From: Clytia hemisphaerica
Lineage: Eukaryota; Cnidaria; Hydrozoa; Leptothecata; Clytiidae
Length of the DNA stretch: 64,000 nt
Assembly: GCA_902728285.1 (NCBI GenBank)
Contig: CACVBU010000052.1
Span: 124,001-188,000 of the forward strand
Direction: 5' to 3'
The notes beneath the pieces are model-generated. The model did not search any database and was not told the DNA's origin. It saw only the letters and a program-made list of their open reading frames with translations. Below are positions 52,790-63,442 of the stretch, in pieces (the first letter of the stretch is position 1; every line of letters starts with the position of its first letter). The translations under genes and the position numbers were made by a program.

Positions 52790-53140
52790 ATGGTGGCCGA
52801 GCGTTGTAATAGTGAAATTCAGAAAATTTTTGAAAAAAACCTAAAAAATAAATAAAAAATTAAAAAATAAAGATTAAAAAATAAAAAAAAATAAAAAACT
52901 TTTGAAAAAAAAAAAAATTAAAAAAATAAAAAAAAAAAAAAACATTTTCTTTAAAATTAAAAAAACATTTTAAAAATTATTTTTCGCGTGGCCGAGCGTT
53001 GCAATAACGGCAAGAATCCCATTTCCGTGGCCGAGGATTGTAATAGCAAAAAAAATTTTAAATATTTTTTGAAAAAAAAATTTGCGCGTGGCCGAGCGTT
53101 GTAATATGGGCAAATTTCAAACCCCTTGGCCGAGCGTTTT
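52790..53140 (-). repeat. A-box-like GGCCGAGCGTTGTAAT repeats in A/T-rich DNA
   Basis: TGGCCGAGCGTTGTAATA and variants occur five times in the plus-strand text (about 52793, 52988, 53020, 53089, 53130), separated by A-rich stretches. TGGCCGAGCG equals the start of the pol III A-box of tRNA-Ser/Leu (TGGCNNAGTGG), but no B-box or tRNA fold follows. They sit 5' of the ORF at 52787 on the minus strand. Confidence 0.7.
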
Positions 53141-53222
53141 GTTGTTTTGTTTTTCTTGTTCTTTTTCTTCTGTTTTAATATACTTTTGGGTTTCTCGGGT
53201 ATTGTCTTGCCTTTGTAAATAG

Positions 53223-54191
53223 CTATGTCTTTTGCTGTATAAGCTTTTTCCTTGCAATACCTCTTTTATGAAGATTATCTAGAACTGATCGTAGATCATC
53301 AAACTTATGTACGCCTGATTTTGGCAGATCCAGTTCATATGAGAAGTTTCCTTTTCTCCTTCCAATTCTTGTTAAGCTTCGGTTCACATTACCGTCACCT
53401 ACTCGTTCAACTCGCTGTTCTTTCTGCTGTTCACTTGACTTTCTGTTCTTCTGTTCGGTCGTGGATAACAGTATTTTTTTTTCCGAAACCCCACTTCCCA
53501 ACCCAGCTTTAGTTGGGTTTTCCTAAGGCTCCGGAGAAGTCATTTTTTGGGTGACTTTCCCAGGCAGAGATTGGACGACGGTTTCCCCTCCCTCCCCGAG
53601 AACAGAGCTGGTGGACTCACAATAGAAGTATTTTTCAGGGTCCGAAAATTTCAGCGAGATTATATGATCATCGAGATCGATAAAATTTGGTGGCACGGTG
53701 CCGTTTGTAATTGAGAATCGGGAAAGGAGGTTCGGGCCGTTCAACTCTCCTTGCTCTAAAGAATGGATTTTGCTTCGAGTGACGTGTTTTAGTTGTCCGA
53801 ATTTTCTTAGGAATTCCAATAGCTCTTTCTCGTTTCCAGTATAATTCCCTGGGACTTGTAGAAGGCTGATAGTCCATGAATGACTCTTCAGGTCGCTTTT
53901 TCTGAGGGTGTACGCCGCCTGCCTTGTACCCGAGGTGTTGATGGGGGCGTGCAAAGATATTTCTTGCCCAATGTTCATTCGACCGTTAGGTGTTATGTGA
54001 AGGGTCACTCTCAGATTACGTGAAACGTGTAATAAAAGAATATCTTCTTGACGTATCTTGCCTTCTAGTCCGTAATATACTATAGATTCAAAAAAGCCTT
54101 CTTCCTTGTGTTTGTAGGTATTCTTTGGCAATGTTCCCTCGTATTGGAACAATTCAATTTCATTATGACGTTTAGTTCTTATTAGTGTCAT
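53223..54191 (-). pseudogene. Putative LINE ORF1-like protein, two frames
   Basis: ATG-initiated 222-codon frame 54191-53523, followed by a further open frame 53501-53223 without an ATG. The first contains NRHNEIELFQYEG-type sequence, VTLHITPNGRMNIGQEISLH, and an RRM-like strand/helix segment SWTISLLQVPGNYTGNEKEL, LEFLRKFGQLKHVTRSKI. The second is Lys/Gln/Arg-rich, then GVHKFDDLRSVLDNLHKRGI. RRM-like strands plus position upstream of a LINE endonuclease suggest an ORF1-type RNA-binding protein; this is inference. Confidence 0.45.
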
Positions 54192-55166
54192 TGTTTATAT
54201 GTTAATTCTCTCACCGAGGTTCGTTTCATGTGTGTGTGTGTTTCGGAACAGAAATCTTCACTACCGTTATATACGTTTCATAATAATTATGTTCCTTTTG
54301 TTCAAGTCAAAATCAACTGTTTTTTTTTATTTCCAAAATATATATCTTTTATGGATGGGAATAATTTAAAAGGTACAAGGCGTCTCAAAGGAGATTGTAG
54401 TATATTTGCTTTGGTATTCAATTCAATTGTTACAAACGTTCCTTTCTGTGTTTCAATTAAGGACTTTATGATTCCCTTTTCACTAGAAATCGAAAGAAAA
54501 TAAACGGTCCTTTGAGAGCATGTAATGAGGCCATTTTCGTTCCTCTAAAGGTTACTGTCATTTATAAGAAAATCTTTGAATAAGCGTATTTTACCTAACG
54601 GTACTCCGTTTATGTTGAGTGAGCATTTAACTGACCGAAAAGGGGACGAATTAAGACTGTTTTGAAATATGTTCTTCTAAAAAACCTCATTTCATCATTT
54701 GACACCCTGGATGTTTTAATATTAAAAGCTTGATTGCTTGAAAGAATTAGGGGGTTTTAGTTGACTTTGTAGTTCCCATTTATCTATAAGAAATTTCCAA
54801 CCAAGTACCTCCGTTTTAAAAAGCTGAAACTAGTAATTCAAGCTTGAATTTTCGAAATTCAAGGGGGGTCTCCTTTTTAAGGAAACATTTTTGTTCTTAT
54901 AATTTCTTTCTAAAGAAACCCGGGGGTACAACTGGCCGACTCGTTCACTGGGTAGAGATTGGTTCAAATTTAAATTTTGCAAAATTATGCTAATTCATAT
55001 TCAAAATTATTAAGCGGTTGACTCTGATTGACTATCATTGGAATTTCTTCGTTTTGAATACAAATCAGGGTGTTTTTGCTACGCTTTGAAACTTTATGCA
55101 ATTTTCTTTTCGAATGGGTGGATTCGGTCGACATTGGTTTTATTTGTATATTGTGCGTGGAAAAGG
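54192..55166. other. Gene-free interval
   Basis: Short GT microsatellite at about 54229. No credible coding region: the small frame at 54228 has no family features. Confidence 0.4.
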
Positions 55167-55905
55167 AATGCCAAAGAAACTGTTATCAAAGAAAATTTAA
55201 AAATATGCTGTAGGAGCTGCTCCCAAGCCAAAACGCTTCAGTTTGGTTCCAGATAAAGATGGGTTATTTAATTGTCCTGTAAAAAGTTGTGACAGTGAAT
55301 CGTACCAAACACAACGAGGTTGCAGGAAGCATGTTTATCAGAGACATGAGTGGTTTTATTTTTTTGACGAAAAGCCAAATGTAGAGGATGTTTTACCGAA
55401 ACAGGTTGTGATATCTAGAACCCTAACAAGAACGAAGCGCAGCAGGACTACCGATATACCATCTTTTAATCGAGACTGTTCATTTGACATTTCCTTTAAA
55501 TCCTGGCTGTGTAGTGCCGTTGATGGCTCAAAAAGCTATAAACAGTCAAGTCAAGTTAGTTGCAGAGTTTTGAAATTCTTGAAATTTTGCTGTCAAGATT
55601 GCCACCCTGAGTGGGATATACCACTAACCATCGTAGATTATTGTGTCGGTTCAATTTCTTCTTATATCTCAGACTTTATTGAATACTTAAAAAAGGATTG
55701 GCATGTTGGTTATGCTGGTTTAATAGGATATATGAACTCATTGTCACATGTTTTAGATTTTAGGAGAGTGAACAGCACAGCACTTAACGCGAAATATGAG
55801 CCTAAACCTTTCATGTCTTTAAAAACACATTGCTTACCTGGTTTGCAGAAAACACTTTTGAACACGAATGGTTCAGTTTTAAAAGTTTTTAGAAACACTG
55901 AATGT
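55167..55905 (+). pseudogene. C2H2-type finger protein, possible tyrosine-recombinase-related transposon ORF (N-terminal part)
   Basis: An ATG at 55167 gives MPKKLLSKKI, then an in-frame TAA, then a long open frame. LFNCPVKSCDSESYQTQRGC followed by RKHVYQRHEW is one C2H2 finger. Later blocks are SFDISFKSWLCSAVDGSKSY, RVLKFLKFCCQDCHPEWDIP, VDYCVGSISSYISDFIEYLK and GLIGYMNSLSHVLDFRRVNS. These look like the helical core-binding half of tyrosine recombinases, but the catalytic part is not visible here. The frame is broken at about 55905 by foreign sequence and resumes near 56335. I suspect a repetitive cnidarian transposon gene. Confidence 0.5.
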
Positions 55906-56334
55906 CCTGTTGAAGCCGACTGTTAAAAAAGTCCCGACTGGCTAATTTTCCCGATTTTTTCCCGATTTTCTAACCCGATTTTAAACCCGATTTTTATCTG
56001 ACTGGTTCCGACAGGACACTGCAAGAGCTTCAAAATCGTCTTGAAAAACACCTTGAACACCAGAGAAACACTGAATGGTTCAGAAACTTGCCGGTGTTTT
56101 AGGTATGGCTTGGGTATTATGGAGAAAATTGAAAGTTGATTTATGAAAATCACAGGAACACAGGAAATGCTCGAGAGGTAAGGTGTTTCTGGGAAATGAT
56201 TTTTGCCAAAAACACCCCAAAAAAGCATGAAAGGGGCCATGAAAGGTTCAGAAAATGTGTTTTGGACAAAGTGTTTTCAGTGTTTTTGGGACTTTTTTGA
56301 CATGAAAGGTTCAGGCTCTATGTGGTATCAGAGA
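55906..56334. repeat. Insertion splitting the ORF, GGTTCAG/CACTGAA-rich
   Basis: About 430 bp between the two parts of the ORF. CACTGAATGTCCTGTTGAAG near the left edge and TGAAAGGTTCAG-type strings (56235, 56305) recur, and CCCGATTTT repeats at 55945-55995. Probably a small transposon or repeat; ends not resolved. Confidence 0.5.
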
Positions 56335-56665
56335 TTTATATTGACCGTGTTAAAATAACGCTGGCTCGAAAAATGCGATGTGAGTGGAACATTTTGCTCA
56401 GTGTCGATTATTTGTCTAAGATAGATTGCTTGACAAGCCTAGAAAATATGCAATCAGTTATTCCTCATCATGCCGAATGATTTACTCAAATTTTACTTAG
56501 TACCTCCACTAAAGACTTTCATCCATCGTCACACGATCTGTCATTTTGTAGTGGGTTTCTCACTGCAGTTCTGTTCCTTATGGTAAAAGCTACTAGACCT
56601 ATGACATTTCAATATCTGACTGTAGAAATGATAGAGGATGTTGACCAAAATGGAATGATCGACCA
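56335..56665 (+). pseudogene. Continuation of the split zinc-finger/recombinase-like ORF
   Basis: The plus-strand frame reads IDRVKITLARKMRCEWNILL, VDYLSKIDCLTSLENMQSVI and PHHAE-stop, then SFCSGFLTAVLFLMVKATRP, MTFQYLTVEMIEDVDQNGMI. The KATRPMTFQYLTVEM segment looks like the entry to a recombinase catalytic domain. One in-frame TGA at about 56478. Not functional. Confidence 0.45.
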
Positions 56666-57178
56666 AACAGTTATCAAAACTTGAAACTCGAATTGGCTCT
56701 AAAAACGATTGCCAAGTACCCTCGAAACACCCCCTCTGAAAAGTTATTGCCTCCTGGTTAGCTTGAAAACCATTGCGATTCACAAAATATAGATATGTTT
56801 GAACCCAAAAACAGTTTCAAACCTTTTTCACCGTTAAAATTTTGGCCTTTTTTGCGCCAGCCCTTTTAACACCGGCCCTCATTACGCCACGAGCCCAAAA
56901 ATAACGCCAATATGGGCCGGTGTAAAAAGGGGCGATAAGTTAGTAATAAGCAAATCATCGCAGTTTCGGGCCAAGGCGTGAAATTATGGTTAGTGGCGGT
57001 AGACAAGAGACCACCCGCGACTCTCCCTAGTCCTCTCGTTCCGGTGTTTATTCGACCCAGACCCCGCGTGGTTTCTTCTTCTTCGACCCTGCTCTTCGGT
57101 CGTGAGATTTCTTCTCAGTTATTACAAATTTACTATTTTCAAGAAATTATTAGTTTAAGAAACATATATTCTACAACA
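56666..57178. other. Gene-free interval upstream of the DIRS gag
   Basis: No gene; 56968-57140 may be part of the DIRS left terminal region but no matching inverted repeat was found at the right side. Confidence 0.35.
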
Positions 57179-57477
57179 ATGCCTACAAAGAAGTCCAACG
57201 CAAACGAACACACCAACCGTGACCACTCCATAGCCGACTGGGGGGGGGGGTTATTCATCACTGGTCTAAGAAACAAACTCAAAGAGCTGCAACTCTCACA
57301 TGGTGGTAAAAAATCGAACTACAAACACGATTATTTGAACACTTCAACCCTCCTACCGACACTACCAACATCCAGCTATCAGACGTACTAGAGGAATTCC
57401 GATCAATGAGAACCGAATTAGATACACTTAAGAAAAACATTCATAATAATAACAACATTAACTCTATTCGGCCTAGG
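57179..57477 (+). pseudogene. DIRS gag N-terminus, SAP-like domain
   Basis: ATG at 57179. FITGLRNKLKELQLSHGGKK, then after a frameshift near 57311 LQTRLFEHFNPPTDTTNIQL and FRSMRTELDTLKKNI. GL-x3-LKEL-x-L-x3-GKK-x-E-L-x2-RL is the SAP DNA/RNA-binding motif known in DIRS Gag. The following heptads suggest a coiled coil. Interrupted by a MITE at 57478; the frame resumes at about 58007. Confidence 0.7.
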
Positions 57478-58006
57478 GGGGGGGCTCTTTCTGTTCGGAG
57501 GTCAAACTATTGATAATAGCTCCTGAAATAATAGACCTTTTGCCGTGAAATTTTCTGTAAATTCCCTACTTTTATTTAGCTTCAAAATAAAAAAAAATTT
57601 GACATCTAAAAATTTTCACACCTTGAGCATGATGACATATCTGACAGTAACGTATCACAAAAATTGACACTTTTCCAATACAAATTGATTTCTAATGTCA
57701 AATATATCGTTTAAACCGTAATTTATTGAATATTTAGGATAATTTAAGCATTTTAAACTCAGGCAACTTTTTCCTAAATCTTTTGTTAGAATACAATAGC
57801 TATTTATAAGAACAAAGGAAATTTTCGGTTTTTGCTCACTTTGGGCATGATGAGTGACGTCATCAAAAAAAAAAAATTGGCAAAAGTTACCTTACGTGAC
57901 AAGGATCTTGTGTGCCAAATTTCATCCAAAAAGACCCACTAGATCAAAAGTTAAGGGGTGGTACAGGAAAAGCCCCCCCCCCCTAGTTCTGAACCGCCCC
58001 TAAAAG
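57478..58006. mobile_element. G-tract MITE in DIRS gag
   Basis: Left G9CTCTTTC and right AGCCCCCCCCCC plus CTAGTTCTGAACCGCCCCTA are inverted around the G/C tract. GCCTAGG flanks both sides (57471-57477, 58006-58012). Joining across the element restores the open gag frame. The right edge resembles hAT-type MITE ends (AGGGGCGG...CTAGGGGGGG). Exact ends uncertain by a few bases. Confidence 0.75.
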
Positions 58007-58215
58007 CCTAGGTTGAATAGGGTTAATAAAACTACTCAAAACAACCTAATCACCTCCGTCGAAAGTCCGACACACGTCAATTTCGAGACTGGACAAAGTC
58101 GAGACCCAATTAAACCGAATCAAAACAACCCAATACTTACTCAGCAAAAAAAAACAGAAACAAGAATTCTGCCATTCTCATAACAAATGACGAACAAGAT
58201 GAGCCCAATATCGAA

Positions 58216-59106
58216 GGGTAGCAAAATGTTTTTGGTTTTGACCTTCAACAAAGCTTATCACAACAACTAACACAAGGTACATTTAATTATAGTAATCCCT
58301 ACAGCCCACCAGGTCTTAAAACTACCACCCTAAACAAGATAAAGATACATGAGTACGTTGATTTCGATGACATATTGCCCCCTCCACCCTCAACTAATTG
58401 CAGCAACGAGCTACTGGGTTTCCAACTCGACGATATCAACAATCTCTATATCAAGCCGAACCAAACAAAATCGAAAATCCGTGACTATCCTTTCTGGATC
58501 TGTGCCTGGAACAAATACTGCCAGGCCTACCTACACTACCCTGATATACATTTCAAACTCTTCAGCTATTTTAAGAACATTGCCACAATAGCCAGGAAAC
58601 ACAAGTTTGAAAGTGTTTATCTGTACGACAAAGCACTTCGTCATACCCTAGCAGCTCAACATTCACTTCCCACCGACTTGCGCACAGCTTTATGGTGCAA
58701 AACTAATGACGAACTATTCAATATTTACTTACGCGAAACCTTATTACCATCATGCTATCACTGCCACTCATTCGGGCACTATATATCCTCCTACCCATAC
58801 AAAACAAACTCTAGATCAACTGTCAAACACAATAATCCCTACATCTACGTAGCAGAAAAACAGTTTCAGAATGACTCCCATCCACAACAAGCCGCATTCT
58901 CTAGGAATGGAACCAACAACACACGTCCACCAACTAATGCCACAAATGATATCTACGGACGATACAATCAACTCGGCTTTTGCAATAAACCCCCTTGCCA
59001 ATACCGCCATATCTGCAACAAATGCTACACAGCAGGTCACCCCGGCAACAAATGTTTCTCAGCAGCATCCTCAACCCGTACATCATTCAGACCTACGTCC
59101 GGCTAA
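58216..59106 (+). pseudogene. DIRS gag C-terminus with zinc knuckles
   Basis: Open from about 58216 without an ATG. Blocks: KIHEYVDFDDILPPPPSTNC, DYPFWICAWNKYCQAYLHYP, FKNIATIARKHKFESVYLYD, LPTDLRTALWCKTNDELFNI, then LPSCYHCHSFGHYISSYPYK and a Cys-rich FCNKPPCQYRHICNKCYTAG, HPGNKC. The last is the CX2-5C-H/C knuckle cluster of DIRS Gag. A second overlapping frame (58871-59287) with PANPLPNGIITPVSIDKLS then KGHCDQELCNYLINGLTNGF carries the conserved segment preceding RT. Confidence 0.75.
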
Positions 59107-59280
59107 TCCCTTACCAAATGGCATCATAACTCCTGTAAGTATAGATAAGCTTTCACTAGCCTTAAAAGGTCATTGCGACCAGGAACTTTGTAATTATTTA
59201 ATCAATGGACTAACTAACGGCTTTAACATCGGTTACCATATGGCCCTCATTCACCAACCCTACAAAAAATCCTACGGTGA

Positions 59281-60206
59281 GCCTTAGAGCACGAAGAGGC
59301 AGTCACTACAGCTATCTGTAAAGAACTACAACGAAAACACACCTCTGGGCCAATCCGGGAACCACCAATACCAAACCTACATTGCTCGCCGCTGGATTCG
59401 CGAGAGAAAAAAGATGGAACAAGACGACTAATTATGGACCTTTCCCAACCACTTGACCCGGGGGGGGGGGTACTTCCCTTGTCGACCGACGGGGTGCTCC
59501 GCTGAGGTTCAAAAAATGGACCCTACGTGGGACTCGAAATTTGCGAAAAAAGTGACCCTGAATGGGACTGAAATTCCAAAATTTTCTACTTTTTCCCCAA
59601 ATTTTCCAAAAATAGGCACCTACGAGGGACTGATTTTTCTATTTTGGTGTTTTTGCGACCCTACCTGGGACTCGTGGAGGTTAAAAAGGTACCCTGACCA
59701 GCGGAGCATCCCCGTAACCCATTTTGCCCTAGTACCCCCCCCCCCCCCAGGACCACTTGGCCAGTCAATTAAAGAAGGCATCCCCAAGGAGGACTTCCTA
59801 GTCAAATAAGCTAGCTTTGACCAGGCTACAGAACTTGTATATAAAATGGGAAGGAACTGTTTGATGACAAAAATTGACATCCAGCACGCATTCTGCCTCC
59901 TTCCCGTCCATTCATCCCAATGGGTATTACTTGGCATTCACTGGCAGGACATGTACTTAGTCGACACTCGCTTACCTTTTGGGTTACGTTCATCACCAGC
60001 AATATTTACACAGTACATTGGATCCTTCAGAATAAATACGATCTTACTGAATCGACACATTACTCTGACGATTTCCTATTTTTTCATCAACCCACAATAT
60101 CAATAGCCAAAAATGCGAGATTGGAATTGCGCTATCAGCTTTTCATCACCTCGGAATCCCAACTGCGGATGATAAGACTGAAGGCCCTTCTCGTCAAATA
60201 ACCTAC
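59281..60206 (+). pseudogene. DIRS reverse transcriptase, split by a MITE
   Basis: RLIMDLSQPLD (about 59425-59455) is the start of the RT domain. After the MITE come LGQSIKEGIPKEDFLVK, MTKIDIQHAFCLLPVHSSQW (motif A Asp), DTRLPFGLRSSPAIFTQY (motif B) and, in another frame, THYSDDFLFFHQPTIS (motif C, YSDD). Frameshifts near 60030-60055 and 60130-60200. The continuing frame at 60207 completes the palm/thumb. Confidence 0.8.
59459..59749. mobile_element. G-tract MITE in DIRS RT
   Basis: Left G10 plus TACTTCCC and right TAGTA plus C14 are inverted, and inside them ACGGGGTGCTCCGCTG pairs with CAGCGGAGCATCCCCGT. It separates the RT codons for LSQPLD from those for GPLGQS. No gene inside. Confidence 0.8.
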
Positions 60207-60983
60207 TTGGGGATTGAAATAGATTCAGCAGAGCAAATTATTCTCATACCTGAGGATAAGTATATTGAACTGATAGATTCACTGCCATTCTGGACATCAC
60301 GTCAAAAATGTACTAAAAAAGAAGTGTTATCTCTAATTGGGAAACTCTCATTTGTTTGCAAGGTTGTTAGACCTGGTCGCATTTTTCTACGCCGACTCAT
60401 AGACACGTCAACATCAGTCATAAAATTGCATCATCATATTACTTTAAACAGCGAGGCACGTGCAGACATCAAATGGTGGATTGGCTTCCTCCCGTCCTGG
60501 AACAAATCATCCATTATTCCTGACCCATTCACCATACGCCTCAGTGACATCAGACTCAACACGGATGCTTCAAACATTGGTCTCGGGGCGATCTATGGTA
60601 ACTCCTGGATCCAAGCAGATTGGCCCACGAGGCAGTTTACCAACGTACAATATGACATTGATTTTAAAGAACTCTTTACAATTGTCATCGCAACTAAGAC
60701 CTGGGGGCATAACTGGGCTGGGAAACGTATTGTGTTCTTAACAGACAATCTCCCAATCACCCAGATCTGGCAGACTGGCTCTACGAAATCACCCCTACTC
60801 ATGACCCTCGTTCGAACATTATACTTAACTGCGGCTAGACTTCAATGTTTCATCTCTTTTAAACTTGTCTATGGCCTTGATAACCCTATAGCTGATGCTA
60901 TTTCTCGTTTCCAGGGCGAAAGATTCCGGCAGCTGGCACCATCAGCAGACGCACATCCAACACCGCTACCATCCAACGCTTAG
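60207..60983 (+). CDS. DIRS RT thumb and RNase H
   Basis: 258-codon frame, in the original element fused to RT upstream. YLGIEIDSAEQIILIPEDKY precedes IGKLSFVCKVVRPGRIFLRR. The RNase H part keeps all four acidic positions: LNTDASNIGLGAIYG (Asp), DIDFKELFTIVIATKTWG (Glu), VFLTDNLPITQIWQTG (Asp) and DNPIADAISRF (Asp). Degrades the RNA strand during cDNA synthesis. It ends in a Pro/Ala tail and stop, 45 bp before the recombinase frame. Confidence 0.8.
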   Translation: MGIEIDSAEQIILIPEDKYIELIDSLPFWTSRQKCTKKEVLSLIGKLSFVCKVVRPGRIFLRRLIDTSTSVIKLHHHITLNSEARADIKWWIGFLPSWNKSSIIPDPFTIRLSDIRLNTDASNIGLGAIYGNSWIQADWPTRQFTNVQYDIDFKELFTIVIATKTWGHNWAGKRIVFLTDNLPITQIWQTGSTKSPLLMTLVRTLYLTAARLQCFISFKLVYGLDNPIADAISRFQGERFRQLAPSADAHPTPLPSNA

Positions 60984-61027
60984 GAAATCTAACCATCGAG
61001 AGACTAACCACAAAAATACATCATCTC

Positions 61028-61620
61028 ATGGCTAACACCCTGGTCCCAAGCACTAATGAACAGCATGAACGATGCACTACCAACTACTCCAACTTCTGCC
61101 AACATTTCTACCTACAAACATTCCCATTAACCGAGGAAGTATTACTGCTTTACACCACTTTTCTCTCCAAATATTCGTCGTACAACAACATTAAAATGCA
61201 CTCATCAGCACTAAAGCTCCACGATATTCGATGTTGTTATCACACACAACTGCCACCGCTTCCACGACTATACCTCCTCATACGCAGCATAAAACGCACC
61301 CAGGGCCCGCAATACAAAAAACCCAAACGGCAACCCATCACAGTTGAACTACTTACTCAGATTTACAAATACCTACTTAATTCAAAATATTGCACCTTTG
61401 ACCGATCTCAACCCACTCCTTCAGAATAGGAGCCGCCACAACAGCAGCAGCAGGACTACCAAGATGGCTAATTAAGCAACTTGGTAGATGGAACAGCACT
61501 TGTTTTGAGACTTACATTCGTATCCCAGATAAAACCATCAGGCAAACAGGACAATTATTGTGTCGAACTAAAACCCTTGGACATGGACTGTGGAATCCAG
61601 ATGCACCTCATCAACAATAG
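61028..61620 (+). pseudogene. DIRS tyrosine recombinase with central deletion
   Basis: N-terminal SAM-like half, ATG at 61028: HERCTTNYSNFCQHFYLQTF, TEEVLLLYTTFLSKYSSYNN, PKRQPITVELLTQIYKYLLN. At about 61400 the sequence passes directly into the C-terminal half in another frame: THSFRIGAATTAAAGLPRW (HxxR motif), LIKQLGRWNSTCFETYIRIP (GRW, and the nucleophile Tyr in ETYIR), ending at TAG 61618-61620. The intervening segment with the first catalytic Arg and the Lys strand is missing, so the enzyme is dead. Confidence 0.8.
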
Positions 61621-62132
61621 TCTTTCTAGTATTTATCATAATTATTTGCATCTACCTCGTCGGATTCAAGCGTACAATTATGCCCTATTTACATCTCACT
61701 GTGCTCTACTGTGTCGGCACTTCTAGCACTATATCTTACTAGTCTCTTTACTACTTGCCGTCCTTTTTCATTCGGGCCTACTCCTCGTGCATCATTTAGC
61801 CCTACGACCATATCTAGGTACTCACATTCTACGGTAGCCTGTTTTTCATATAGTATATTTCAATGGTATACTTACGTTTTTATTTTAGCATATAGTTATC
61901 ATATCAGAATCGCTCTTTATACTCAAGTATTTTCTATATACATCCGTAATATTAGTATTTCCTCAACTTATTAATTACTATACGTTAACAATTTTGTTTT
62001 CTTTAGGCATCCCACACACTAGTTCGTCTAATACTGTTCTTCCTCCCTGGAGGTGTGGCATTGGGTTCGCTCTTTGGCCGTTCCTTTATTTGGCGGTTGG
62101 TCACATGATTGTGACGCCTAGATTCTCTTCCT
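61621..62132. other. DIRS 3' flank, no gene
   Basis: No credible gene. May include the DIRS right terminal region, but I could not pair it with the left side. Confidence 0.35.
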
Positions 62133-62330
62133 ATGGCCTATGTTAGCCTTTGTACTTACGGGGGCCTCTGTATTACACGTGCCGACCGAGTACCGTATCT
62201 GATAGCCTTTGTACTTACGGGGCCTCTGTATCATGCATGCCGACCGAGTACCCACATGTTTAGTCGCCTGTTAGCCTTGGTACTTACGGGGCCTCTGTCA
62301 TATGCCGGCCGTGTACCTTACTTTCCTATA
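62133..62330. repeat. About 70-bp tandem repeat, three copies
   Basis: The unit contains TTAGCCTTTGTACTTACGGG, GGCCTCTGTAT and GCCGACCGAGTACC; copies start at about 62141, 62200 and 62270, with about 85% similarity. Confidence 0.8.
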
Positions 62331-63442
62331 GGAGTGACCCCAATATATCCGCCACAATTGAATATAGAAATAAGCCTACATGGACATAAAATATATAATC
62401 TCAGGGTCAACGGACTCATTCTCGTCTCCATTCATTGTCTCCCGCCCACTAACTTGTTTCTATGACAACGAAATAAAGCCTCAAGTTCCTTATAAACGTG
62501 TTCCTTATGAAAGACGTGTAATACGCATTGAATTTTTCAAAAGATTTGTCTGTAACGTCTCCTCTCCATCGTATTCCCTTAATCCCTTGACCAAGCCTCC
62601 CGACTCTCGGCTCCCGGTTCATATGCCAAAAACTTCGATAAAAGTCTCTGGGCGCGTTCACACTCAAAGGTTTCCTTAGTAAAACTGTTAGTCGACCGCC
62701 GGAGGCGGTTTCTTTCTTGTGGTACGCTACTCTTGTATTGCCTTGGCTCATTACTTTGTCTACCATTTACTTTCGTTTTTTTAACTAGATTACCCAAGTG
62801 TTTCTCTTTTTTTTCGCTGGATGTCTTTTATTCGGAATTGAATAATTGAGACATGAAAAATAACTATATTGTCATCTATTTTCAATGAATAATCTAAAAT
62901 GTACTGGAGATGACATGTAGGCGTTAATAAATGTGCGCGCGCTCTTTCGCGAACGTGATGCGTGATGGAAGGCGGTCGTTTCAGTGTGGTTTACATCCAC
63001 ACTATATTGTGACCTAGTTTTACAATACCCTATCGGAGAAAAAATAGTCGGGGGAAAGTGACGAAAATTTTGATGGGGTGACGAAATGTTTTCCCGACAT
63101 TTTAACACCCGACCAAAACTTTTACCCGATTTTTTCCCCCGATTAAATTTTAAATCCAAATTTTTTACGTCCTTATTAACCAAAATTAGTGCTTTAAACG
63201 TCGAATTACAAGGTTAACTGCATTACTTTTTCACGTTCATTTGTTTTCCCTTAATTAAACGTCATAAGCTCCATCGTCTTAAAGCTAGGGTAGGAGCAGC
63301 CTTTAAAACAAAAAATATTAAGGAAGAATAAACAAAGGATGCGCGCAATGAACAAAAGTTTTCGCGATTTCAAACACGAATGATCTGAGGAAATAATTAG
63401 AAACAGTGCAAACAGTGTTGTTGATGTGTAAGACGAAAGAAA
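62331..63442. other. Gene-free interval
   Basis: Open frames here are short, overlap on both strands and lack family features. A CCCGA-rich stretch at 63050-63140 recalls the CCCGATTTT repeats at 55945-55995. No gene called. Confidence 0.4.

Larger units (their letters stand above)
57179..61620 (+). mobile_element. DIRS-type tyrosine-recombinase retrotransposon, decayed
   Basis: Order on the plus strand: SAP-domain gag, zinc-knuckle gag C-terminus, RT with YSDD box, RNase H, tyrosine recombinase. This order, with a recombinase instead of a DDE integrase and no protease, defines DIRS elements. Two MITEs with G-tract ends interrupt it (57478-58006 and 59459-59749). Several frameshifts are present, and the recombinase lacks its middle. 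Terminal inverted repeats and the internal complementary region could not be delimited. Confidence 0.85.

Noticed and set aside
62133..63183. Several 100-codon frames on both strands
   Set aside because: Overlapping, repeat-derived or low-complexity, with no recognisable domain or splice context.
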